Assembly: GCA_900318645.1 (NCBI GenBank)
Contig: ONLH01000012.1
Span: 1-64,000 of the forward strand
Direction: 5' to 3'
Length of the DNA stretch: 64,000 nucleotides
Source of the DNA: an uncultured Prevotellaceae bacterium
GTDB taxonomy: Bacteria; Bacteroidota; Bacteroidia; Bacteroidales; Muribaculaceae
In this document: one piece after another, positions 16,213 to 26,078 of the stretch
Layout of the letters: each line of letters begins with the position of its first letter
How positions within the stretch are numbered: the first letter of the stretch is position 1
Notes under the pieces: model-generated
What the model saw: the letters and a program-made list of their open reading frames with translations, nothing else
What the model was told of the DNA's origin: nothing
Databases searched by the model: none
Program-made: the position numbers and the translations under genes

Positions 16213-17080
16213 ACAGTCCCAGGTGAGCCTTGGCGAGAGCGAGGACGGCCTTGGCGATGTGGGGTGCCGACTCGTTGCGGCACGGTGCAAAGCTAGGCCA
16301 GTCGTTGAAGTCGATGATGCGGATAGTACCGTCAGGATCCACTATGCAGTCACCGCCATAGATGACGACATTCAGCTCTTCGGCAGCCTTGGTGCAGATG
16401 TTCTTGAGTTCCTTCAGGTCGATGTCAATGCCCTGACTATGGCCATTAACCTCTTCCCAACCGTACTTGCTGTGGCCTTCGTCAAAGGGGTAGAACCAGT
16501 AGAAGAACTGCGAGTCCTTCACGCCGTAGAATTTCACTAGGTCGCCCTGCAGATGGACGTTGATGACAGCGCGGGTGATGCCGCGATAGAAATACTCCTG
16601 CAACACCTCCTGAGCCTCCTCGGGATGACGGACGTAGCTGACGTCCTCCTTGTGCATGGCATGGAAGTCTCCGCGCTTGATCCAGCAGGACTTGAAACCA
16701 GCCTTCTTGAGCTGAGACTTGATGTTCTCGTTGGTGTTGACAATGAGGCTCTCGGGATAAGGGATACCGTTGCCCAGCAGGATGCGCGTCATGCGCTCGC
16801 GGGTACAGTTCTCGATGCCGTAACCCGAGTTCACCACCAGCTTGCCAGCGTCCTCGAGCTGCTGCAGCTTGGCGATGCTGGCGCGCTCACGGCACATGGC
16901 CAGAACAACAGGTTCCTCAATTTCCGCCTTGTTGAACTGTTCCTCGCTATAGACGTTGACCTGGCAACCGCGTTTGCGCAGCTGTTCAGCGACAAGGTTA
17001 AAGATGGCGGTGTCGTTACCGATGTGATTGGGCGAATAAGCCCCAGCGCGCATAACGCCCGCAATAGTGATATCTGCCAT
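16211..17080 (-). CDS. ATP-grasp fold protein (RimK/glutathione-synthase-like)
   Basis: 289 residues, no export signal. The N-terminal half resembles a preATP-grasp domain (VVNSGYGIENCTRERMTRIL at about 94-113, IPYPESLIVN). The C-terminal half has an ATP-grasp-like core with a lysine in SCWIKRGDFHAM, VINVHLQGDLVKFYGVKD, and the metal-binding end GGDCIVDPDGTIRIIDFNDWPSF (Asp and Asn positions about 252-272). Such enzymes form carboxylate-amine or similar bonds using ATP. The substrate is unknown. The operon with a CDP-alcohol phosphatidyltransferase suggests a role in envelope lipid or headgroup chemistry (inference). The promoter at 17137-17170 supports the start. Confidence 0.7.
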   Translation of the reverse strand: MADITIAGVMRAGAYSPNHIGNDTAIFNLVAEQLRKRGCQVNVYSEEQFNKAEIEEPVVLAMCRERASIAKLQQLEDAGKLVVNSGYGIENCTRERMTRILLGNGIPYPESLIVNTNENIKSQLKKAGFKSCWIKRGDFHAMHKEDVSYVRHPEEAQEVLQEYFYRGITRAVINVHLQGDLVKFYGVKDSQFFYWFYPFDEGHSKYGWEEVNGHSQGIDIDLKELKNICTKAAEELNVVIYGGDCIVDPDGTIRIIDFNDWPSFAPCRNESAPHIAKAVLALAKAHLGL

Positions 17081-17107
17081 TGTTTGTTGACTTTAATGTT
17101 GATGGTA

Positions 17108-17170
17108 GCGGGCACCCTTGCCCGCAATACGAACTGCAAAGATACAAAAAAAAGAAATAGACCATCCAAA
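17108..17170 (-). promoter_or_regulatory. promoter and leader hairpin of the ATP-grasp operon
   Basis: On the minus strand TTTG (17170-17167), 22-nt spacer, TATCTTTG (17144-17137). The leader then contains the hairpin GCGGGCA-AGGG-TGCCCGC (17108-17125) before the ATG at 17080. Confidence 0.65.
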
Positions 17171-17456
17171 ATCACCGAAAAAGTTGAAAAACACCAATGT
17201 CCATGAATAGGCCATAAATTATAGCAAAACTCGGCAAAGAGAAAGATAAATCAAATACAATTAATTAAAAATCAGTGGTTTAAATTCACCACATCTCTTA
17301 ATTTCTTACTCTATTGTGTTGTGATCAGTATTGAGCTGGTTGAGCCGTTTTAAATCTTTTTTGAGGAGTTGTGCTTTTTGACATGGTGGGGAGGAGCGAC
17401 GCGGTGGTAATTTTGCAGCGACAAGTTTTTAAAGCCAGAAGTAAAAAGTTAGCCTC
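17171..17456 (+). other. upstream region of the phage-derived cassette
   Basis: AT-rich spacer without a credible gene. TAATTTTG at 17408-17415 is a possible -7 element, but its nearest TTTG (17377-17380) is too far upstream (27 nt). No att-like repeat was found here. Confidence 0.4.
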
Positions 17457-17526
17457 TCTAGACCATCTAGATCATCTAGATGATCTAGAACTTCTAGAAA
17501 AAGCTGACAACTGAAAACCGACAACT
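17457..17526 (+). repeat. TCTAGANNN nonamers and GACAACT heptamers
   Basis: Five 9-nt units TCTAGANNN (17457-17501), then GACAACT, GAAAACC, GACAACT (17506-17526), ending eight bases before the ATG of the portal gene. This is the downstream two thirds of the composite spacer. Confidence 0.85.
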
Positions 17527-17534
17527 AAAATACC

Positions 17535-18986
17535 ATGAAAACACCAATGAACAATGAACAACACTGCCGGGTGCTGCATGCAGCCTACCAGGCATGGATG
17601 AACGCAGCGGGACTGCGAAGGGCACGGCTCAGGAACAAACGGTTCACCTATGGCGACCAGTGGAGCGACCTGGTGAAAGACGAGAACGGATGCGTAAAGA
17701 CCGAGGGGGAACGCTTGGCCGAACAAGGCTGCGAGAACATCACCAACAACCTCATCAGGCAGTTGGTCAAGACCATCGTGGGACGATTCAGGAGCCAGTA
17801 TATCAAGCATGATGACAAGGCAACGCCCACTTCGCTAACCCGCGCCATCAGTGACAATGAACTCGACGAGCTTGACAGCCGCGCCCTGGAAGAATTCCTT
17901 ATCTCGGGTTGCTGCATCCAGCGCATTGACATGGATCATGCCCCTGGCGATAGCGAACATGTGATGGTTCACAATGTGAACATCAACAAGCTGTTTGTCA
18001 ATGCCATCGAGGATCCCCGCTGCTGGGACTGTGAACTCATCGGACAATTGCACGACATGAACATTGCCCAACTGCTGCGTCGCGTGGCAGGCGGCAACCA
18101 GCGCAAGGCTGCTTGGGTGAGACGGCTCTACACCGACGGTGCCACAGAACGCCTTGCCGATTTCACCACCCGCTTGGGTGCCGATTCACAGCTTGGCAAG
18201 GATTTCTGGCACGCCAGCGACGGCAAGTGCCGCGCCATCGAGGTGTGGACGCTTGAGAGTCGTGAGGTGATCGTGTGCCACAACCGCCGTGAGGGAACGC
18301 TCAGCATCGAGCCGGCAAACACTGCGCATCGCCTGAGGAACCGCCCTGACGTGACAACCCGGTGGGACATAGCCACCGTGTGGCACTGCCGCTGGTTCAG
18401 CCCGATGGGCGACCTGCTGGCCGAGTATGACTCACCCTGGCCTCACGGGAGTCATCCGTTTGTCATCAAGCTCTACCCGCTCACCGATGGCGAGGTCCAT
18501 GGCATGGTCGAAGACATCATCGACACCCAGAAACACGTCAATCGCATGATTTCGCTCCTGGACCAGATCATGCGCTCCAGTGCCAAGGGCGTGCTGCTTT
18601 TCCCCGAAACAGCGTTGCCTGAGGGCTGGACCTGGGAACAGGCGCGCCAATGCTGGTCAAGAGCCAACGGTCTGCTGCCCTATAACCCGAGCTTGGGCAG
18701 CGCTAAACCTGAACAGATCATCGCCAACGGCAGCAACAACAATGCCTTCCAGATGATTGAACTGCAGATGAAACTGTTTGAGGAAATCAGCGGCGTGAGT
18801 GGAGCCCTTCAAGGCAAGAACCCGACGGTGAACAGTGCCAACATCTACCAGTTGCAAAGCGAGAACGCAAGCATTGCGCTGAGCGACGTGTTCGAGACGT
18901 TTGAAGCGTTCAGGCGGCAACGCGACAGGAAGATTGCTGGCGTCATCGAGGGTCGTGGCAAGAGCCACGGCACAGAAAGACCCTGA
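17535..18986 (+). CDS. phage portal-like protein
   Basis: 483 residues. Portal-type features: an N-terminal helical stretch followed by RFTYGDQWSDLV, a region with QLVKTIVGRFRSQY, a central HPFVIKLYPLTDGEVHGMVEDIIDTQKHVNRMISLLDQIMRSS (long helix typical of portal stems, about 310-355), then EISGVSGALQGKNPTVNSANIYQLQSENA near the C-terminus. This is the dodecameric P22-like/podovirus portal pattern, through which DNA passes in a virion. The C-terminal end is short for that family. No terminase is adjacent. Composition matches the host neighbourhood, which suggests old residence. Confidence 0.75.
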   Translation: MKTPMNNEQHCRVLHAAYQAWMNAAGLRRARLRNKRFTYGDQWSDLVKDENGCVKTEGERLAEQGCENITNNLIRQLVKTIVGRFRSQYIKHDDKATPTSLTRAISDNELDELDSRALEEFLISGCCIQRIDMDHAPGDSEHVMVHNVNINKLFVNAIEDPRCWDCELIGQLHDMNIAQLLRRVAGGNQRKAAWVRRLYTDGATERLADFTTRLGADSQLGKDFWHASDGKCRAIEVWTLESREVIVCHNRREGTLSIEPANTAHRLRNRPDVTTRWDIATVWHCRWFSPMGDLLAEYDSPWPHGSHPFVIKLYPLTDGEVHGMVEDIIDTQKHVNRMISLLDQIMRSSAKGVLLFPETALPEGWTWEQARQCWSRANGLLPYNPSLGSAKPEQIIANGSNNNAFQMIELQMKLFEEISGVSGALQGKNPTVNSANIYQLQSENASIALSDVFETFEAFRRQRDRKIAGVIEGRGKSHGTERP

Positions 18987-19046
18987 CAACACGGCCACGC
19001 CAAGGCGAGGCCCGACAATTATCAACTTTAAATTTTTTTATGTACC

Positions 19047-19460
19047 ATGAACAGAGAAGAAAATCCTAAAAAGATGAGCGAAACGGCACAGGTGACACCA
19101 CCTCCCTTTCGCCAGAGTGAACAACACGCGGAGCCACAAGAAGCACTACGGCAAGAGTCGCCCGCCTCCCCTACTCTCGCCGACCGGATTGCGGCACTGG
19201 AGCTTGACGAAGAAGCTACCAATCTGCTCATTGAGCTGACGAGTAGCCTTGACTCTGAGAGCGTTACTCCCGACATGCTCAACACCCTTGCCCACGGCGC
19301 GACCCATGCTGCCGATGTGCAGAATGCCGATGCGGCAGGATACCTGCGTGGCCGGAACGAGAAGATTGAGGCCGTGCTGCAACCGGAGCCCGAACAGGAA
19401 ACACCGCTCGCCACTCCCGTCTTTCCCCGCTACTGCCGCTGCAGCATCTGGGACAAGTGA
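19047..19460 (+). CDS. small acidic protein between portal and capsid genes
   Basis: 137 residues, acidic, rich in Glu, Pro and Ala, with a central helical part (LADRIAALELDEEATNLLIELTSSL, about 48-72) and a disordered, Pro-rich N-terminus. It is in the position where phages encode a scaffold or head-maturation protein, and its composition would suit a scaffold; that is inference from place. No recognised domain. Its TGA stop is embedded in the first heptamer of the repeat array that follows. Confidence 0.55.
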   Translation: MNREENPKKMSETAQVTPPPFRQSEQHAEPQEALRQESPASPTLADRIAALELDEEATNLLIELTSSLDSESVTPDMLNTLAHGATHAADVQNADAAGYLRGRNEKIEAVLQPEPEQETPLATPVFPRYCRCSIWDK

Positions 19461-19543
19461 GGAGTGAGGAGTTAGGAGTTAGAAGTTAGAAGTTAGGAGT
19501 TAACATCTCTAGATCATCTAGAATATCTAGTACTTCTAGAAAA
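19457..19543 (+). repeat. seven heptamers then four TCTAGANNN nonamers
   Basis: GTGAGGA x2, GTTAGGA, GTTAGAA x2, GTTAGGA, GTTAACA (19457-19505), starting inside the stop codon, then four 9-nt units with TCTAGA/TCTAGT cores (19508-19543). The capsid-like gene starts at 19580. Confidence 0.9.
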
Positions 19544-19579
19544 AACTAAAACATTCATTTTTTAAAACCATTATTTACC

Positions 19580-20986
19580 ATGAACATTTTGCATTTCACT
19601 AAGGTTTTGCGCTGGATGCGCAACCACAAGAAGTTTGTGATCTTTGTTATCACTATGATTCTCATCGCTATCCTTGCCTCGTGCATGGGAGGCGACCACA
19701 GCAATGCCACCCTGGCCGTCGGCATGCTCATTACCGGTGTAGAAGGCGGAAAGCACGTCGTAGACGGTCCGCTTACTACCGACTTGACCAACGAAGGGTC
19801 TCCCGAACTGCTGCTCAACGAGATTGACCAGCAAATCGTGAAAATCCGCCCCATGTCAACGCCCATCGACCAGATTTCGCGCTACGGCGGCAGCAAGCAT
19901 GCAGGCAGCATGGTCGTTGATTTCTACAGCGTGGACACCAAGCAGACTTCAGCATTGTTGATAGATGATGTCGCCGCGGTCAACACTTCGTCCAACGGCA
20001 GTTCCCCGACTGCTGTCATCAAGACCGACAATGACGAGATCTTTGACCCCACCGACACTATCCTCGTGCAGGAGACGCCCGGTTATGAACCTGGTACTAA
20101 CATCGAGAGCAGTCAGGACCTGATGTTCTACGTCCTGGCCCGCGACAACAACGGCGTCACCGTCATGGCCGTCAATGGCCCCACCATCAACGGCGTGGAC
20201 AACTGCATTCCCGAGATTATGAGCGGCATCACACTGGTAAGGATGGGCCGTGCAGCCAGCGAGCTGGACGTGCAGTCGCCCCAGTTCGAGGCCCTGCCCA
20301 AGAAGAGCCGCAACCTGTGCCAGATTTTCAAGATGCAAGTTGAACAGTCCACCCTGCAGCGCCTCTCCAACAAGGAGGTGGGCTGGACGATGAGCGACCA
20401 GGAAGAGGCTGCTGTCTATGATATGCGCCTGGGTATGGAGAAATCCTTCCTCTTTGGCACAGCCCGCAAGGTGTGGGACAATGCCAAGAAGGAGTACATC
20501 TACTTCACTGGCGGCATTTGGAAACAAGCCGGCAAGGAGTTCGGTCTGGAAAGCTCCTCGGATTTCACCTCCGAGGTCGTTGTGGAGATGATGCGAGAGG
20601 CCTTCACTGGCAACAGCGGCAGCAAGCGCAAGATCCTCATCGGTGGCAGTGGCCTGATCAGCCGCTTCAGCAAGCTGGACTACAACCGCATCATCACCTC
20701 GGGCCAGCATGTGAGCAAGTGGGGCATTGATTTCACCGAGTTGCGATCGAAATTCGGTTGCCTGTACCTGATGCTGAGCGAGGTGTTTGACGAGGTGGGT
20801 ATGCCCGACAACGGCATCATCATTGACCCCGAGTACATCCAGAAGTACACCCACATCCCCTTCAGCACCGAGCAGCTGAACCTCAAGCAGAGCGGCGTCC
20901 GCAACGTTGACGCCCTGGTCATGACCGAGGCCTCGTGTCTGGTACTGCGTTACCCCAAGGCCCACATGCGAATCAAGTGCCGATGA
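19580..20986 (+). CDS. phage major-capsid-like protein with lipoprotein-type N-terminus
   Basis: 468 residues. From about 60 onward it looks like a phage coat protein of the SU10/HK97-fold type: LLNEIDQQIVKIRPMSTPIDQISRYGG, EKSFLFGTARKVWDN, GGIWKQAG, ILIGGSGLISRFSKLDYNRI, SKFGCLYLMLSEVFDEVG. Odd is the N-terminus: basic MRNHKK (M13), then the hydrophobic stretch FVIFVITMILIAILASC with a perfect lipobox LASC (Cys35). This predicts a membrane-anchored or lipidated capsid-like protein, which no free virion would need. The M15 peptidase gene overlaps its stop by 4 bp. Start alternatives are M1 and M13. Confidence 0.7.
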   Translation: MNILHFTKVLRWMRNHKKFVIFVITMILIAILASCMGGDHSNATLAVGMLITGVEGGKHVVDGPLTTDLTNEGSPELLLNEIDQQIVKIRPMSTPIDQISRYGGSKHAGSMVVDFYSVDTKQTSALLIDDVAAVNTSSNGSSPTAVIKTDNDEIFDPTDTILVQETPGYEPGTNIESSQDLMFYVLARDNNGVTVMAVNGPTINGVDNCIPEIMSGITLVRMGRAASELDVQSPQFEALPKKSRNLCQIFKMQVEQSTLQRLSNKEVGWTMSDQEEAAVYDMRLGMEKSFLFGTARKVWDNAKKEYIYFTGGIWKQAGKEFGLESSSDFTSEVVVEMMREAFTGNSGSKRKILIGGSGLISRFSKLDYNRIITSGQHVSKWGIDFTELRSKFGCLYLMLSEVFDEVGMPDNGIIIDPEYIQKYTHIPFSTEQLNLKQSGVRNVDALVMTEASCLVLRYPKAHMRIKCR

Positions 20987-21381
20987 AGTACTTCACCATC
21001 AAGGAACTAACGCGTTCAATGACCGCCACACGCTATGGCATCGACAACACGCCTCCCGCCAGCGCCGTCAAGGCCCTGCATGACCTGGTCGATAACGTGC
21101 TCGACCCGTTGCGGGAGGCGTGGGGCGGTCCCATCAGGGTCAACAGCGGCTACCGCTGCCCTGAACTGAACAAGCTTGTGGGCGGCACGCCGACGAGCCA
21201 GCACCAACGCGGTGAAGCCGCCGATATCACCGTCGGCTCCCGCAGCGCCAACCGCCGCCTGCTGGCACTGATCAAGCAGATGAATCTGCCCGTTGACCAG
21301 TGCATCGACGAGAAAGGCTGCCACTGGATCCACGTGAGCCACCGCCGCGGTCGCAACCGCCGCCTCTACATGAAATTTTAG
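20983..21381 (+). CDS. M15 family peptidase (phage endolysin-like)
   Basis: 132 residues from the ATG at 20983, which overlaps the capsid-like stop (ATGA). A longer frame from 20935 lies inside the upstream gene and is less likely. Peptidase M15A motifs are complete: SGYRCPELNKLVGG, SQHQRGEAADI (zinc His and Asp with H-x6-D spacing, about 75-82) and HWIHVS (His-x-x-His, about 114-117). Members cut D-amino-acid-containing peptide bonds of peptidoglycan and serve as phage endolysins. No signal peptide. A hairpin and a strong terminator end the cassette. Confidence 0.82.
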   Translation: MKYFTIKELTRSMTATRYGIDNTPPASAVKALHDLVDNVLDPLREAWGGPIRVNSGYRCPELNKLVGGTPTSQHQRGEAADITVGSRSANRRLLALIKQMNLPVDQCIDEKGCHWIHVSHRRGRNRRLYMKF

Positions 21382-21421
21382 CTGCATAGCAGCTAAAATT
21401 GATTAGTGATTAGTTATTAGA
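21374..21421 (+). repeat. 12-bp perfect hairpin and GATTAGT heptamers at gene end
   Basis: AATTTTAGCTGC (21374-21385), loop ATA, GCAGCTAAAATT (21389-21400). The stop codon of the M15 gene is inside the left arm. Three heptamers follow: GATTAGT, GATTAGT, TATTAGA (21401-21421). Confidence 0.75.
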
Positions 21422-21467
21422 GAGGGCAAGACTAGACGCACATTGCGTCACAGTCTTGCCCTCTTTT
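21421..21467. terminator. bidirectional terminator closing the phage-derived cassette
   Basis: AGAGGGCAAGACT (21421-21433) pairs with 21452-21464, with an inner stem GACGCA/TGCGTC, followed by TTT. It lies between the M15 gene and the convergent BspA-like gene. Confidence 0.85.
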
Positions 21468-21487
21468 ATGTTACGGACGATCTAGGA

Positions 21488-24400
21488 TCAATTCATTGAC
21501 AAGAGCATATTGATGAGTTCAGTCACGTCCTTGACGGTTACCCTGCCATCACCGTCCACATCGGCAAAGATGGGTAATTCGTTGCCTTTGATCAACAGAT
21601 CAATCAATCCACTCACATCACTGATAGAGAAGTCTCCATCACCATTCACATCACCAGGTCCAGCACCCGCGATTTCCTGGATGTTCTTGAATCTTTTCCA
21701 ATTAGGAGCGGCCTTATAGGCTGCCATCGTGCCCTGCGGGACGAATAACGTGCCATTTTCAAGAACATTTCCATAGAACGAATAATAATCAATGATTGGT
21801 GGCGTTGTCGCCAGACAGACGACTCTGTTCAAGGCATTGCATCTAAAGAATGCGTCATAATCTATCTTATTCACGGATTTTCCGATCGTGATACTGGCCA
21901 ATTGATCACATCCATAAAATGCCTCACGACCAATCTTCTCGACTGAATTAGGAACAGAAACCGACGTCAAAGCATCACATTCATAGAATGACCTATTGGT
22001 AATGTACTTCAGTGAAGCGCTCAATCGCAGGTTGGCCATATTCTTGCAATAAGCAAATGAATGATAACCTATCGTATCTACCGTATTGGGAATAGTAACC
22101 GAAGTCAAATTGTTGCAGTAGTAGAAAGCCGAGTCACCAATGAATTTCAACGTATTGCTAAGACTGGCAGTTCTCAACTCCTGACAATTAGAGAAGGCAT
22201 TGCGACCAATGGTATCCACCGAATTGGGGATGCTCACGCTCGCCAGTTTTGAGCAATACGTGAATACATATGGCTTAACTGACGTTGCACCTGCAGGTAC
22301 CTCAACATCGGTCACCAAATTGCCATTCAGGTACAGAGACCTAGCTTGTTTTAAAGGATTGGCAGCGGCGTTAGCGAAATCAATACGGCACCACGCGCCC
22401 AAATCACTGATATCCACACGATTGAGCGAATAGCACCCATCAAAAGCATTGTAGTCCACCCTCTCAATCGCTGAAGGAATGGTGATGCTAGGCATATTAA
22501 GCTCGTAGAATGCCGAGTCCCCAATGGCAGTTACCGTCTCAGGGATTACGGTGCTGTTGCAGCCCAATATCAGCTTATTGCTTGCCGTTTCGATGATTGC
22601 ATTACTGTTATCTCGTGAATCAAAAACAGAATTGCCGTCAGCCACAGACAAGGTGTCAAGCGAATTAGTATTCAGGAATGCGGTCTTTGCGACGGAGGTT
22701 ACCGAAACGGGAACCTCAATGCTCGTGAGACTATAACAATAGGCAAAGGTGTATGGTTCAATGCCCGTGAGCGACGAGGACAAGTTGATGTTAGCCAACT
22801 GACCACACCACGAGAAAGCATTACGCCCGATGGTAGTCACTGAATTGGCCATGGTAACATCTGTCAAGTTATAGCACTCAGCAAAAGCATATTTGCCGAT
22901 AGACAGTATCGATGATGGAATATCCATACGGGTCAACGTGCCGTTATTGTAGAACGCATAATCAGCGATTGAGGTGAGTGTGCTGGGAAGGGTCGTGTTC
23001 TTGCACGTCAACAAGATGTACTCATCGGCAGTTCTGATAATCGCATTACAATCTTCACGTGAGTCGTACACAGGGTTGGCAGCATCAACGACAATCCAAG
23101 TCATCGCATCACAGTATTTAAACGCCCCTTCACCGAAGCTAGTAACAGATGCCGGCAGATAAAGTCCCGTGAGATTATAGCAACGGCTGAAGGCTCCCGA
23201 TCCGATAGTGGTTAATGAATCAGGCAGAGTGACGTCAGTCATTCGACTGCAATACTTGAATGCCTCATCACCGATTTCACGTATTGTATTAGGCAATGTG
23301 AGACTGGTAATGAAGTTGCAAGAAGAGAAGGCATTACTACCGATAACCCTGACTGAAGCCGGTATGTTAATCGTAGAGGTCCTGTTGGCTGATTCAGCAA
23401 ATCTATTAGGCAAGATTTCCACCTCGTCACCGATCGTTAGCATAATCATATTAGAATAATCGAGGTTACCACAAGATTTACAATGCCGTGCGTTCCATAT
23501 CAGTGAAATTGGTCTCATCCTAGGCACCCAATAACCCGTACTCGATTCCTGGCCACTGCCGAACGCATCTTCACCGATGAACTCGACATTTTTGCCGACA
23601 GTTAACGCATTCACTTTTTCACATCCACCGAAGGCTTTGTCACCCACCTCAATGACTGCGTCACCAAGGGTGATGCTGCCATCCAAATTCCAGCAATTGT
23701 AGAAAGCATAGTCGCCAACAGACTGTAACGATGACGGCAACTGGACTGACGTGATGCTCGTATTGCGGGCGAAGTTCTTGGGCAATACTTCTACCTCGTC
23801 ACCGATAGTCAGTTGGCTGAAGTTGCTGATGACCTCGTGGGTATCATCATAGTAACCCGTCATACCAGGATGGAATTCATAATACAAGCCGCCATAGTTC
23901 TCGCAACGGCGTGCATTCCATGTGAGGGAGGTCAACCCGCGGCAAAAACTGAAGGCTCCGTCACGGATGGTGGTCACATTGACTGGAATCTCCAGGCTTG
24001 TCAATCCGATGCAATCATAGAAGACGTCATCACAGATTTCCACTACCGAAGCTGGTATGTCAACAGAGGTGATCTGAGAATGTGCCGCCAAGCCAGCCGG
24101 TAAAACCTTGACCTCATTGCCGATAGTCAAATCGACAAGATTAGTTTTATAGCTATTATAATATTCACTATAGCTGTTCTCATAATCATAGAACACATAG
24201 TAATCATAAAATTTCTCATAGTTCATACCGGTTGTCCTGCACTCACGGGCGTTCCACACCAATTGCGTCAAGTTAGTGAGACCATCAAAAGCCCCCTCTC
24301 CGATAGAGGTGACATTGACAGGAATGGTGAGGAATGAAGCCGCTGCACTGATAGAAAGCATGCTTCCCGATGGTGATGAGGCTTTCGGGAAGCGTCAACG

Positions 24401-25787
24401 ACTCCAGGGAGCAGTTAGAGAATGCATCGGGAGCAATTGCCGTCACGCTATAGGTCACGCCATTATGGGCCACGCTTGCCGGAATTGACAAATCTGTACC
24501 GCTCAGCTCATGGGGTCCCATAACACAGACCGTATTATTCCCGGTGATCAAGTATGTCAAGTTACCCGATACAAAGTCATAAGTAGTGTTATAGGCCTCC
24601 TCTCCTTCAATGTTCTCAAACTTTTTCCACCAGCCATTTGTAGAATAATTGCTCATTGAAGCAGTTGGGATGTGGAGTGTCGCAAGCGAGAATGTCTCAC
24701 TGGAGAAGGAATTAGAATACAATGAGGGTGGCGAGAGAGGACGACTCTTGACGGCCACCAAACTGTTGCAACCATAAAAAGCATAATCATTAACAGTTCT
24801 CACTGTACTGGGCAATTCCAGTTCTGTCAATGCCGTGTTGGAAAAAGCTCTTGCACCAATCGTGGCGACTGAATTCGGAATATAAATGCTCGCCAAACTT
24901 GTACAGCCATCAAACGCCTCGGATCCAATGGTGTTCAACAGAGGAGGCAATTTGACCGAGGTAAGACTTGTACAACCCTTGAAAGCGCCATCAATCTGAA
25001 CAACACCCACAGGAACTGTCACAGAGGTCAAAGCGCTACAGCCGCTAAAGGTGCCCAACAGGCAGGGAGCATTTTCAGAAAGGGTGACGTTAGTCAAGCC
25101 TGTGCAACCATAAAACACGTTCCAGTTCATGGTGACAACCGAATTGGGGATGACAACATTATTAAGGCTTGTACATCCCGAGAAGGCCTGACTTTCAATG
25201 GTATTTACCTTATTAGAAAATGTCACATTCGATAAACTGGTGCAATCACTGAAGGCCCTTTGACCGATGGTCTTTGTGCCCCGCATCGTTACGTTAGTCA
25301 AGCCCGTGCAACCTCTGAAGGCTTCAGACATGATATCGTTCAAGCCCTTGGGCAGGGTGATACTTGTTAAAGCAGAACAGCCATAGAACGCTTGACTACC
25401 GATGGTTGACAATCTTGAAGGGAGTTCAATTCTTGTCAAGCCCGTGCAACCATAGAAAGCTCTTGACCCCACCGAAGTCACCGTCGAAGGCAAGAAAACC
25501 TCGGTCAACCCAGTGCAACCATTGAAAGCGTCATAGCCAATGCCCACAACTGTCAACGCTTTTTCAAATTCGCCACCACCTGAATTAGCTTGCATCTTGG
25601 CTCGCACAATCTCGGGAATCGTAATCGTTCCGCTGTAGGTCGTTGCATCTGCCGAGATGACAATCACCGTGGTACCACTATAGCTGTTAGTCATCTCATA
25701 GTGGACGCCATGATACCAGAACTGAGTCTGGGCGATTGACGGCAAAGCCGCCATCAGCAGAAAAAGAGTAATAATTAGTTTTTTCAT
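21488..25787 (-). pseudogene. BspA-like leucine-rich-repeat protein, frameshifted
   Basis: One gene of about 1433 codons read in two frames. The 5' part (25787-24285 open frame) has a signal peptide (MKKLIITLFLLMAALPSIAQ) and about a dozen BspA repeats. The 3' part (open frame 24361-21488) continues the repeats without a signal peptide and ends in two dockerin-like repeats (GDVNGDGDFSISDVSGLIDLLI, ADVDGDGRVTVKDVTELINMLL). The frames meet at about 24327-24341, where HAFYQCSG should lead into LTSLTIPVNVT but two bases appear missing (4300 nt is not a multiple of three). Many repeats carry WNARRC-type inserts. If the shift is real, the surface protein is cut short; a consensus error is the other explanation. 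Confidence 0.8.
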
Positions 25788-25819
25788 AAATATATCTGTT
25801 AATGGGTTAATAGAATCTC

Positions 25820-25867
25820 CTCGTCTTAAAGACGAGTAAAGATAGCATCAGACATTGGCTCTTTCAA
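25820..25867 (-). promoter_or_regulatory. promoter and leader hairpin of the long BspA-like gene
   Basis: Minus strand: TTG (25867-25865), 20-nt spacer, TATCTTTA (25844-25837, one mismatch to TAnnTTTG). The leader begins with the hairpin CTCGTCT-TTA-AGACGAG (25836-25820). Confidence 0.55.
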
Positions 25868-25941
25868 ACTTTTTGCGCCAAAAATCAAAAATTGTCTAAA
25901 TTTTTTACACTTTATTGTCTATTTTTTTTACACTTGGGCAC

Positions 25942-25976
25942 AAAAAACAAGTAGATGCATATTTTGCACCTACTTG
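25942..25976 (-). terminator. terminator of the glycerate kinase gene
   Basis: CAAGTAGATGCA (25948-25959) pairs with TGCACCTACTTG (25965-25976), one mismatch, followed on the minus strand by TTTTTTG. It is about 100 bp past the stop at 26079. The rest of 25868-26078 is AT-rich with no gene. Confidence 0.7.
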
Positions 25977-26078
25977 AAAGCTTTTCCCAAAGAATTGAGT
26001 TATCGACTATTTAGAAGACATGCTCCAGATTTCAATTTGTCTGCCATCTGAAGCTCTACATAACGGACAAATAGAGTA

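Noticed and set aside
17535-21381. Complete prophage
   Set aside because: No integrase, repressor, terminase, tail or replication genes and no attachment repeats flank the four-gene cassette.
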